Shown here in pieces: positions 1-7,367 of a stretch of DNA of 61,986 bases (its first letter is position 1; every line of letters begins with the position of its first letter). Source of the DNA: Nakamurella silvestris. GTDB taxonomy: Bacteria > Actinomycetota > Actinomycetes > Mycobacteriales > Nakamurellaceae. Both the position numbers and the translations under genes were made by a program. The notes beneath the pieces were generated by a model. It was given only the letters and a program-made list of their open reading frames with translations. It searched no databases and was not told the DNA's origin. The stretch lies in the NCBI GenBank assembly GCA_003576535.1, contig QXCQ01000082.1, positions 588 to 62,573 of the forward strand, given 5' to 3'.

Positions 1-112
1 TTGCGCCCCATTTTTTGGGGTGTGGCAGTCCGCTCGCGGGAGGGTGCCCCACGTGTGTGCCGCGAGTGGACGCTTGCCCCCCATTTTTTGGGGTGTGGCA
101 GTCCGCTCGCGG
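1..112. repeat. Family A palindrome, tandem (second copy complete, first cut by window edge)
   Basis: Two tandem copies with a 73 bp period. The right arm 'GGGGTGTGGCAGTCCGCTCG' is seen at 17-36 and again at 90-109. The complete copy (60-112) is an imperfect inverted repeat: left arm beginning CCGCGAGTGGAC, right arm ending GTCCGCTCGCGG, with a T-rich loop. Related elements lie at 19492-19542, 27248-27300 and 59183-59231. It separates the eCIS-type ATPase gene from whatever lies upstream of the window and could terminate that upstream transcript. Confidence 0.8.
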
Positions 113-398
113 AGGTGCCCCGCGTGTCCGCTCACGGCCATGGCCGGAACAGGATCTTGCGCGGCGAGACCTGAAGCGGCCAAGCTTGCCGGGGAGAACA
201 CGGCGCACAACGGGCCCACGACCGGCAAGGCGGGGGCCGACCGCGACGAGTCGGTATTGCCTGCATCGGGCGGTGAGGTGCACAGAACGCGTGCGGGCGA
301 ACGCCGTGTCCGGTCACCCAGGCGAACAGGACAGGTGCGTTGCAGATCGAGAACCGGATCGCCCGAACGTCGGCCCGCAGCTGTTCCTGGGAATTCTC
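113..398. other. Upstream region of the AAA+ ATPase gene, no gene seen
   Basis: About 290 bp between the palindromes and the chosen ATPase start. The frame upstream of the ATPase is open, but its translation is an Arg/Pro-rich low-quality stretch with no protein character, so I treat it as untranslated. No convincing -10 box or ribosome binding site could be singled out. Confidence 0.4.
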
Positions 399-2381
399 GT
401 GACCTGGTCCCTGCTGGACGAACTCACCTCGGCAACCGGCCGTCGGGCCGAACTCGCGTGGGCGGAAGCGACTCGCGCCCAGGGGATCCTGACCTCACTT
501 CAGGCATCCGGTGTGCGGGTGGACGTCGACCAGGAGTGGGCACTCCGCTTCGGCTTGGACGTGATCGATCTGCGCCTGCTCGAGATCGCCGCCGCCGCGC
601 AGCTCTCGCCGCCTGCGCACCTGTTGCTGTCGTTGTTGGCCGGGGACAAGGTGCCCGCGCTCCCGACCGTGGCCCTTGCCCTGGAACTGGCCGGCTGCGA
701 TCCGGCCGACCCGGACCGACAACTGCAGGTCACCTCCTGGTCGCCGCTGGTGCGTTACGGCCTGCTGTCGATCGACGGCAACGAAGCGTTGGGCACCCGA
801 CGTCTCCGCCTGCCGGACCGGGTGGCCGACCAGCTCCGCGGATCCGATCTGCCGGCACCGGACATCACCTCGCTCCTGACGGAGTCCGTTCCGGTCCGGA
901 CCGTCGGCACCGACCGGCTGGCCTCGGCGATGGCCTCGGGGGAGAAGTTCGTCTGGGTCCATGCGCCGGTGGGGTCGGCGGCCGGTTCGATGGTCGCCGC
1001 CGCCTGCCGCATGATCGGCTCGCCGCCGATCGCGGCCGACCTCCGACGGATCCCGGTCCAGGGCCAGGACACCGAGGTCGACATCGCTCGTCCGGATCCG
1101 CAGCGGGTGACGGCTGTCGTCCGGCAGCTGGTGCTGGAAGCCAATCTGGCCGGTGCGCCGCTGGTGCTGGTCAACGGTGAGATCGCCCTGCCGGCACTGT
1201 CGGACCTTCAGCGAACGTGCGCCGTGCCGGTCGTTCTCGTCTCCCATCGTCGGTGGGATCCGGTGCTGTCCAGCAGACTGCCCTATCTGTCCGAGGCCTC
1301 CCGGCTGTCCGTGGACGAACGTGATGCGCTGTGGGACAGGCTCCTGCCCGGTCTGCAGGTGTCCAGGGAGGTGGCGGCGTTGCGTCTGGATCCCGACCAG
1401 ATGGTCGAGGTGGGCAGGGATGCCACTCGATCGGCCCACCTCGACAACGTCCCGACGCCGTCGACCGCCCATCTGCAGTCCGCCGCCCGACGTTTCGGAC
1501 GGGGCAGGCATTCCGGCGGGCCGGGGGTCGGCCTGGAGGACCTGGTGCTGCCGGCGTACCCGCGATCGGAGGTTGCCCGGCTGTTGGGATGGGCCCGGTA
1601 CCGGGACGAGGTGCTGGCACAGGGACCGGTCCAGGGCAAAGGCGGCAAGGGCACGGGCATCTGCGCGCTGTTCGCCGGGGGTCCCGGCACGGGGAAAACC
1701 CTTGCCGCCCATGTCGTCGCCGACAGCCTGGGAATGGACCTGATGCAGGTCGACCTGTCGTCGGTGGTGTCGAAGTACATCGGTGAGAGCGAGAAGAACC
1801 TGGAGAAGGTCTTCACCGAGGCCGAGACCCTCAACGCCGTGTTGTTCTTCGACGAGGCGGACTCACTCTTCGGATCCCGATCCACCGTGAAGGACGCCCA
1901 CGACAAGTACGCCAACCAGGAGACGGCCTACCTGTTGCAGCGGATGGAGAGTTTCGACGGGCTCACCATTCTCGCGACCAACCTGCGCGGAAATCTCGAC
2001 CCCGCCTTTGCCCGCCGCCTGCACTTCATCATCACCTTTCCCGACCCGGATGCCCAGACGCGGGCCCGGCTGTGGGCGGGACACCTGGCGGTGGTCGCGG
2101 CGTTGGATCCGCAGGACCCGATCGACACGGACGCCCTCGGTGTCGGGGTCGAGCTGGCAGGCGGCGACATCCGCAATGTCGTTCTCTCGGCCACCTATGA
2201 CGCCGTGGCCCAAGGGGAGCACCTCGGCATGAGGCACCTCGCCGCCGCTCTGACCCGGGAATTCGGCAAGCTCGGACGGCGGGTTCCGTCGTTGGGCTGG
2301 TACGGAAAGCCTGTAGGGCAACACCTTTCGCCGTCGCAGCAGCCGCCGGTCCGCGCCACCTCAGGAAGAAGTCAGTCATGA
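399..2381 (+). CDS. AAA+ ATPase of the extracellular contractile injection system (eCIS) type
   Basis: Cytoplasmic AAA+ ATPase. The N-terminal ~420 residues are helical and winged-helix-like, without catalytic motifs. The C-terminal AAA module has Walker A GGPGTGKT at about residues 427-434, Walker B VLFFDEADS with D/E near 485, a sensor-1 segment LTILATN and an arginine finger region FARRLHF. Such ATPases are a standard component of eCIS loci (phage-tail-like injection particles), where they are thought to help assembly or cargo loading; that role is family knowledge, not seen here. The frame is open back to position 15, but the first 128 codons read through the palindromic repeats, so I place the start at GTG 399 (MTWSLLDELTSATG); the RBS is weak and the start uncertain. 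The stop overlaps the next ATG as ATGA, so the two proteins are almost certainly co-expressed. Length from this start is 660 aa. Confidence 0.85.
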   Translation: MTWSLLDELTSATGRRAELAWAEATRAQGILTSLQASGVRVDVDQEWALRFGLDVIDLRLLEIAAAAQLSPPAHLLLSLLAGDKVPALPTVALALELAGCDPADPDRQLQVTSWSPLVRYGLLSIDGNEALGTRRLRLPDRVADQLRGSDLPAPDITSLLTESVPVRTVGTDRLASAMASGEKFVWVHAPVGSAAGSMVAAACRMIGSPPIAADLRRIPVQGQDTEVDIARPDPQRVTAVVRQLVLEANLAGAPLVLVNGEIALPALSDLQRTCAVPVVLVSHRRWDPVLSSRLPYLSEASRLSVDERDALWDRLLPGLQVSREVAALRLDPDQMVEVGRDATRSAHLDNVPTPSTAHLQSAARRFGRGRHSGGPGVGLEDLVLPAYPRSEVARLLGWARYRDEVLAQGPVQGKGGKGTGICALFAGGPGTGKTLAAHVVADSLGMDLMQVDLSSVVSKYIGESEKNLEKVFTEAETLNAVLFFDEADSLFGSRSTVKDAHDKYANQETAYLLQRMESFDGLTILATNLRGNLDPAFARRLHFIITFPDPDAQTRARLWAGHLAVVAALDPQDPIDTDALGVGVELAGGDIRNVVLSATYDAVAQGEHLGMRHLAAALTREFGKLGRRVPSLGWYGKPVGQHLSPSQQPPVRATSGRSQS

Positions 2382-4429
2382 CTGCAAAGACGCTCTCCAC
2401 CCGCCCGCTGGACCGGCACCTCACCAGGCTCGCGGAGGTGGGTGAACCGGCGGAGGTGCCGCAGACCCCCATGCCTCAGGCGGCCGGTCTGACCGTCGGC
2501 GCGGCCCATGATCCGGCCGAGGCGGACGCGGATCGCCGGGCAGGTGCGGCGCTGCGTCGGCTGGACGAAGGGGCGGCGCACAGGTCCCGGCCCGAGGCCG
2601 GACCGCAGGCACACCGGCACAACGGCGATTGCGAACACGTGCAGCGCAGTGTCGCCGGCCCGGCCGCCGGAGTCGAGATCGATAGCGGCGGTGGCACACT
2701 CGGGGCCGAGACCACCTCGCGTATCGAGCGGGCACGCAGCGGCGGTGTGGCTCTGGCCGATCCGGTCCGTCGCCGGATGGAGGCCGCCTTCGACGCCGAC
2801 TTCTCCCAGGTCCGCGTGCACACCGGCGGCGAGGCGGCAGACCTGAACCGGTCGGTCTCCGCGCGCGCGTTCGCCACCGGCAATGATCTGTTCTTCGGCG
2901 CGGGGCAGTACGCACCCGACACCCGCGAAGGGGAACAGGTGCTTGCCCACGAGCTGGCGCACACCGTGCAGCAGGGGGCCGGCGGGGTGCAGCGCAGTAC
3001 CGTGCACCGACTGTTGACGGCGAAGGAGACCGACGTCCAGGCGCTGCGCAGTGACAGGGGTCTGAAGAAGGGGGCACGTACCAAGGACACGCTGGATCTG
3101 CTGGGCCGGGTGCTGTCCCTGTATCACATCGCCCGGTCCCCCGAAGAGGAACACCAGTTGCTCGGCACGGTCGTCGGGGTGTGCCAGACCTATCTGAACA
3201 AGCACGCGCACATCGACAAGAAGATCAACCCGGACGATGCGGCCAAGGTCGCGTTCGTCGAAGAGGTCTTCCTGCATGCCCGTGTCGAATTCAGCAAGGC
3301 CCAGGCCGAGGCCCAGTACGTCAAGGATGCGGGCACGAAGGGCCGACGGATCGAGAAGAGAAGGTTGGTGCTCGAGAAGAGACGGCAGGAGGAAAAGGCT
3401 GCGGAGGCGGTGGCTTCCGGCGAGGTACAGGCGGTGGATCAGGCCACGGTGAAGGCACCGGAGACGAAGAAGGCTGCGAAGAAGGCGAAGAAGACCCTCA
3501 AGGCCACGCAGAAGGCCGAGGTGAAGGCCGAGCGCGAGGCCGAGGCCGCCTTGCAGGAGGACGAGAAGACCCAGTTGAACCTGCAGACCGAGGCTCCCAG
3601 CACCGTGGGGCCGGCGACGGCGCTGGCCTCCGGCAGGACCGCCGACGGACACGGAGCCGGCGAGCAGGCGCTCGCCCTGGTGAAGGAGTACGGCCTCACC
3701 ACGGCCGAGATCATCGCCATCAAGACCTACAGCGTCGGCGACTACGGGTACATGAATGCGGCCGTCTCCAACGACGAGGGGTGGCAGCGGAAAACTCAGG
3801 GGCAGGCGGGACCGGTGTTGATCCAGACCGATGTGCCCGAAGATCAATCGAAGTGGGACGAGGACGTCGAGGGGCCCAAACGCAAGGTGCGGCAGAAGGC
3901 GAATGAGGAGGGCAGCCTGCATGCCGCCTTCGCGCTCCGCGGGCTGAAGAAGTTCCCGCCCCTGGCCGGCACGGTCTACCGCGGGGCCCGATTCTCGCAG
4001 GAGAACTTCGACAAACAGTTCGGCGGTGGAGAAGTGACGTTCAACGCGTTCACCAGCACCGGTCAGGAACGTCACATCGCCCAGAGCTACGCCGACGGTG
4101 CCGCCGGTACCGCACGGAAGGCCGACAACGAGACGATCAGTGTGCTGTGTGTCATCGAGGTCAAGACCGCGCGAGACATCGTCGCCTTGTCCCTGCATCC
4201 CGGTGAGACCGAATGGTTGATCCTCCCGGGCACCAAGTTCAGCGTTGACGACATCGTGACCGCCGAGCAGGGGCAGCCCGGGGAGAGTCCGAGCGCGACC
4301 GAGTGGAGGACCGTCTACATGAGTGAGAAGACCGGACCGGAGAACCCGGAGGTCGTCATCGAGGAGGCGATCGGTCCGCAGGTCGAGGGCGGCGGCGCCG
4401 AGGATCTGAAGGACGGTGAGGAGATCTGA
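2378..4429 (+). CDS. eCIS-core (DUF4157) protein with C-terminal ADP-ribosyltransferase toxin domain
   Basis: A 683-residue putative injected effector. Residues ~124-200 carry the DUF4157 / eCIS-core domain (PVRRRMEAAFDADFSQVRVH, then HELAH at 191-195, a HExxH-like motif). Residues ~300-400 are a Lys/Glu/Ala-rich coiled-coil spacer. The C-terminal ~160 residues fit an arginine-type ADP-ribosyltransferase: YRGA with R535, an STS-like FTST at 558-561, and the catalytic ExE pair E610/E612 in GETEWLILPGTKF. This R-S-E layout is that of NAD-dependent mono-ADP-ribosyl toxins of the VIP2/C3 fold. DUF4157 is known to mark proteins carried by eCIS particles, so export by an injection system is inferred from that domain and from the coupled ATPase. 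There is no signal peptide. ATG at 2378 is preceded by AGGAAG at 2363. No immunity gene is evident beside it. Confidence 0.85.
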   Translation: MTAKTLSTRPLDRHLTRLAEVGEPAEVPQTPMPQAAGLTVGAAHDPAEADADRRAGAALRRLDEGAAHRSRPEAGPQAHRHNGDCEHVQRSVAGPAAGVEIDSGGGTLGAETTSRIERARSGGVALADPVRRRMEAAFDADFSQVRVHTGGEAADLNRSVSARAFATGNDLFFGAGQYAPDTREGEQVLAHELAHTVQQGAGGVQRSTVHRLLTAKETDVQALRSDRGLKKGARTKDTLDLLGRVLSLYHIARSPEEEHQLLGTVVGVCQTYLNKHAHIDKKINPDDAAKVAFVEEVFLHARVEFSKAQAEAQYVKDAGTKGRRIEKRRLVLEKRRQEEKAAEAVASGEVQAVDQATVKAPETKKAAKKAKKTLKATQKAEVKAEREAEAALQEDEKTQLNLQTEAPSTVGPATALASGRTADGHGAGEQALALVKEYGLTTAEIIAIKTYSVGDYGYMNAAVSNDEGWQRKTQGQAGPVLIQTDVPEDQSKWDEDVEGPKRKVRQKANEEGSLHAAFALRGLKKFPPLAGTVYRGARFSQENFDKQFGGGEVTFNAFTSTGQERHIAQSYADGAAGTARKADNETISVLCVIEVKTARDIVALSLHPGETEWLILPGTKFSVDDIVTAEQGQPGESPSATEWRTVYMSEKTGPENPEVVIEEAIGPQVEGGGAEDLKDGEEI

Positions 4430-4442
4430 CGGGGCCGGTCGC

Positions 4443-5825
4443 TCAGAGCAGCCGGGCGATGGTCGCCAGGGCCTCCGGGTAGCGCTGGGGCTCGGGACCG
4501 GAATAGGTCAGGCGGATGTACGCGCCGTTCGGCTCGGTCGGAAACCAGTCCGGTCCGGGGGCGAAAGCCACTCCGGCGGAACGGGACTCGGCACTCAACC
4601 GGAGCACGTCGGTGCCGTCCGGCAGTCGGACCCACAGGTTCAGGCCGCCCTGCGGCAGCTGGGTCAGACTCTCGGGGCCCAGATGCTCGATCACGGCCGA
4701 GGCGAGCTGGTCCCGTCGAACGCGCAACTGCTGCTGCATCCGGCGGACGTGGGTGCGCCAGGCCGGATCGCTGACCACGTCCAGCGCCGCAGCCTGCAAC
4801 AGACCGCTGACGAAGAGATCGTCCACGCTGCGTGCGGAGCGGATGCGTGCCAGCGCCGGACCGCGGGCGATGACCCCGGCGACCCGGAAGGCCGGGGAGA
4901 CGCTCTTGGTCAACGATCTGACATAGATCACGTGACCGTTGAGGTCGTCGGAGACCAAGGTGTGGATCGGGGCGTCCAGGGCGAAATCGTGGGCCCAGTC
5001 GTCCTCGATCAGGAAGGCCCGGCGGTCGCGGACCACCCGCATCAGTTCCTCGGACTGGTCCGGGGACCACAGGGCACCGGTGGGATTGGCGAAATGTGGT
5101 TGGGCGTAGATCAGTTTCGCCCCTGAGCTCTGCAGGGCCGCATCCAGTTCGGCCGGATCCGGCGCGGTCGCCTGACGGGCCACCGGCACGATCCGCAGCC
5201 CCGTCTGATGGGCCGCCGCGATCGCCCCCCAGTAGGTGGGGGACTCCATCACGATCGCATCCCCGGGGTCTGCCAACGCCCTGAAGATCGAGGTGAGGGC
5301 GCTCTGCCCGCCCGGGGTGATGACCACCTCCTCCCGGGTGGGCGCATTCGCCGTCGGCAAGGTGGCCGAGGCGACCTCGGCGGCGAACCAGTCCCGCAGG
5401 TCCGCGTCACCGTAGATGCCGGCGCGGGTGGTGGCGGCCGAGGTCCTCGTCACCCGGCCAAGGGCCGACCGTACCAGCCGCTCCGGCAGGAGATCCGGTG
5501 CGGGATAACCGTTGTGCAAGGCGATGGTGCCGGGCGGGATGGCCATCAGTGCGGAGGCGGCGGTGCCGCCTGCGGTCCGCATCTGCCCGAGACTGGTGGT
5601 CTGCCAGGTGAAATCGGCCCGATGGTGACGCACCCGCCCGATCGTGAAGTTCCCCGAACCCGGCCGGGTCTCGACCAGACCTTGGGCGGCGAGCCGGCGG
5701 ATGACGGATTGGACGGTCAACGGACTGACCGAGTGTTCGGCGACCAGGGCCCGGGTCGAGGGCAGCCGGGTTCCGGGCGGCGCGGTGTCCACCAGGGTGC
5801 GGAGGCGTTCGTCGAGTGCGGGCAT
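4443..5825 (-). CDS. MocR-type regulator: GntR winged helix fused to aminotransferase-like domain
   Basis: 460-residue MocR-subfamily GntR protein. Residues ~1-75 form a winged helix-turn-helix (STRALVAEHSVSPLTVQSVI ... GLVETRPGSGNF); the rest is a fold-type I aminotransferase domain with the PLP-lysine motif SLTKS. MocR proteins sense PLP or amino compounds and usually control a neighbouring, divergently transcribed gene; here that is the EamA exporter 54 bp away. The start was moved to ATG 5825 because GGAGG sits 8 nt upstream. Its ligand cannot be told from the sequence. It converges on the toxin gene with a 13 bp gap. Confidence 0.88.
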   Translation of the reverse strand: MPALDERLRTLVDTAPPGTRLPSTRALVAEHSVSPLTVQSVIRRLAAQGLVETRPGSGNFTIGRVRHHRADFTWQTTSLGQMRTAGGTAASALMAIPPGTIALHNGYPAPDLLPERLVRSALGRVTRTSAATTRAGIYGDADLRDWFAAEVASATLPTANAPTREEVVITPGGQSALTSIFRALADPGDAIVMESPTYWGAIAAAHQTGLRIVPVARQATAPDPAELDAALQSSGAKLIYAQPHFANPTGALWSPDQSEELMRVVRDRRAFLIEDDWAHDFALDAPIHTLVSDDLNGHVIYVRSLTKSVSPAFRVAGVIARGPALARIRSARSVDDLFVSGLLQAAALDVVSDPAWRTHVRRMQQQLRVRRDQLASAVIEHLGPESLTQLPQGGLNLWVRLPDGTDVLRLSAESRSAGVAFAPGPDWFPTEPNGAYIRLTYSGPEPQRYPEALATIARLL

Positions 5826-5865
5826 GGAAGCCTCCGATGGGCATGAGTACGGTGTGTCAGTTATT

Positions 5866-5903
5866 GCTATCGTAGTACGTGAATACACGCGATAGCGCTA
5901 TCG
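5866..5903. promoter_or_regulatory. Candidate operator between MocR regulator and EamA exporter
   Basis: GCTATCG occurs at 5866-5872 and 5897-5903 as direct copies 31 bp apart, and CGATAGC at 5890-5896 makes the second one a perfect 14 bp palindrome CGATAGCGCTATCG (5890-5903). MocR proteins typically bind spaced direct repeats. A -10-like TATCGT at 5868-5873 lies 5 nt before the exporter GTG, so the motif overlaps both promoter and start codon. Confidence 0.5.
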
Positions 5904-6892
5904 ACAACCGACCGGCACCGGTATCGTCTCGCCTCAGCCGTGGGGGTCTGGGCTGGGGGCTGCTCGGGGTGTTGGCCTTCTCCTTCACCGTCCCGCTCAC
6001 CCGGGTGGCCGTCGAGACCTTCGACCCGGTGCTGGTGAGTGCCGGACGGGCCTGTGTGGCCGGGATCTGCGCGCTGATCCTGTTGGCGGTCACCCGGCAA
6101 CGGCGACCCACCAGGTCACAGTTCCTGCGACTGTTGGTGATCGGCTGCGGCGTGGTGGCCGGGTTCCCGCTGCTGACCAGCATCGCACTGCAGACCGCCC
6201 CGGCCGCCCACGGCGCCGTGGTGATCGGACTCCTGCCGGCGGCAACCGCCATCGCCGCGGTGATCCGCGGCCGGGAACGGCCGTCCCTGACGTTCTGGGT
6301 CGCCGGAGCCGCAGGGGCGGTCGCCGTCTGTGTCTTCGCCTCCCTCTCCAACGGTGGTGTCGGCGGACTGCACACCTCCGACCTGCTGCTGCTCGGAGCG
6401 GTGGTTCTCGCCGCCGTCGGGTATGCCGAGGGCGGTCTGCTCTCGCGGGAACTCGGCTCCTGGCAGGTGATCTGCTGGGCACTCGTCATCGCCCTGCCGG
6501 TCAGCGGGGTGATCACCGTGGTCAACGTGACGGCGGCCCCGCCCGTCGGCGGCGGCCAGCAGTGGGCCTCCCTGGCGTACCTGAGCCTGATCAGCATGTT
6601 CCTGGGGTTCTTCGCCTGGTACCGCGGTCTGGCCATCGGGCCGATCGCCAAGGTCAGTCAGATCCAACTGCTGCAACCGGTTCTCACGATCATCTGGTCG
6701 GCGATGCTGCTCGGGGAGTCGTTGAGCTGGTCCACCGGCCTCGGCGCGCTCGCGGTGATCCTGTGCGCCGGGATCGCGGTCCGGGCCCGGATCGGAACGG
6801 CGGTGCGATCGAGCCCGGAACCACCTGGGCCGGAACAGGTTCCATCGGACGTGGCTGAACCGGCGGCCACTCAGTCCAGCACCACCGGTTGA
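5879..6892 (+). CDS. EamA/DMT-family transporter (10 TM)
   Basis: 337-residue integral membrane protein with two EamA repeats of five hydrophobic helices each, ending in a Pro/Glu-rich cytoplasmic tail. The second repeat shows the usual SQIQLLQPVLTIIWSAMLLGE pattern in its last helices. DMT exporters move amino acids or small metabolites out of the cell; the substrate here is not predictable. Start is GTG 5879, probably leaderless behind TATCGT; a start inside the first 25 codons cannot be excluded because the operator overlaps this region. Divergent MocR regulator implies control by it. The 3' end overlaps the next convergent gene by 22 bp. Confidence 0.88.
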   Translation: MNTRDSAIDNRPAPVSSRLSRGGLGWGLLGVLAFSFTVPLTRVAVETFDPVLVSAGRACVAGICALILLAVTRQRRPTRSQFLRLLVIGCGVVAGFPLLTSIALQTAPAAHGAVVIGLLPAATAIAAVIRGRERPSLTFWVAGAAGAVAVCVFASLSNGGVGGLHTSDLLLLGAVVLAAVGYAEGGLLSRELGSWQVICWALVIALPVSGVITVVNVTAAPPVGGGQQWASLAYLSLISMFLGFFAWYRGLAIGPIAKVSQIQLLQPVLTIIWSAMLLGESLSWSTGLGALAVILCAGIAVRARIGTAVRSSPEPPGPEQVPSDVAEPAATQSSTTG

Positions 6893-7281
6893 ACGATGCA
6901 CTCCACACCCCAGCCGAAGCTCGACTCGGGGAGCCAGTCCTCCATGGCACTGGCCAGATGGTGGGCCATCTCCGTCAGCTCCGCCGACCCCGGACACCAG
7001 TCGCTTCCGGTCAGCGGATGGAGGAACGGTCCGTCGACGGTCTCGACCAGCACACCGATTTCGTCGTGGTCGCCTGCGTAGCGGTAGACGAGGATCGAGC
7101 TGTACTGGTCGGGGGTCAACGCAGCGGAGATGATCGGCTCGACGACCCGGCGACGGATCTCGGCCAGGTCGTGGTCGTCGGCGTCGGTGGCCGTGGGCGT
7201 CTCCCAGGGGCGCACCTCCTCCGGCGGCGGGCCGGTCGTGTACGAGGTCCAGCTGAACGACGGGTCGGGTTGCTGCTCCAT
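6871..7281 (-). CDS. Hypothetical acidic protein, 136 aa
   Basis: Small soluble acidic protein not recognised as a family. It begins MEQQPDPSFSWTSY, has a Pro/Thr-rich first third and then a compact alpha/beta-looking part (DLAEIRRRVVEPIISAAL; YSSILVYRYAGDHDEIGVLV; MEDWLPESSFGWG). No signal peptide, membrane segment or metal motif. Coding is supported by codon bias and by the sensible protein character compared with the other frames. Start at ATG 7281 is the best of several; an ATG at 7353 is also open. A palindromic -10 at 7352-7361 may serve this gene and the divergent CoA-transferase. It overlaps the exporter tail-to-tail. Confidence 0.6.
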   Translation of the reverse strand: MEQQPDPSFSWTSYTTGPPPEEVRPWETPTATDADDHDLAEIRRRVVEPIISAALTPDQYSSILVYRYAGDHDEIGVLVETVDGPFLHPLTGSDWCPGSAELTEMAHHLASAMEDWLPESSFGWGVECIVQPVVLD

Positions 7282-7351
7282 CGGGTCAGTGTGCGCCCGA
7301 GGTGGCGGACGGAGGAAACGAATTGTTCCCGGGCCCGGCAGGTGGTGCGAC

Positions 7352-7361
7352 ATCGTACGAT
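7352..7361. promoter_or_regulatory. Palindromic -10 element ATCGTACGAT (bidirectional promoter)
   Basis: ATCGTACGAT is its own reverse complement, so a TACGAT -10 hexamer is presented on both strands. On the plus strand TACGAT (7356-7361) is followed by 6 nt and then the GTG start at 7368, the spacing of a leaderless transcript. On the minus strand the same element would give a ~65 nt leader for the hypothetical gene starting at 7281. Confidence 0.55.
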
Positions 7362-7367
7362 GCGCCT

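Noticed and set aside
15-398. In-frame N-terminal extension of the AAA+ ATPase reaching the left end
   Set aside because: It translates the tandem palindromes and an Arg-rich stretch with no protein character; GTG 399 gives a sensible start.
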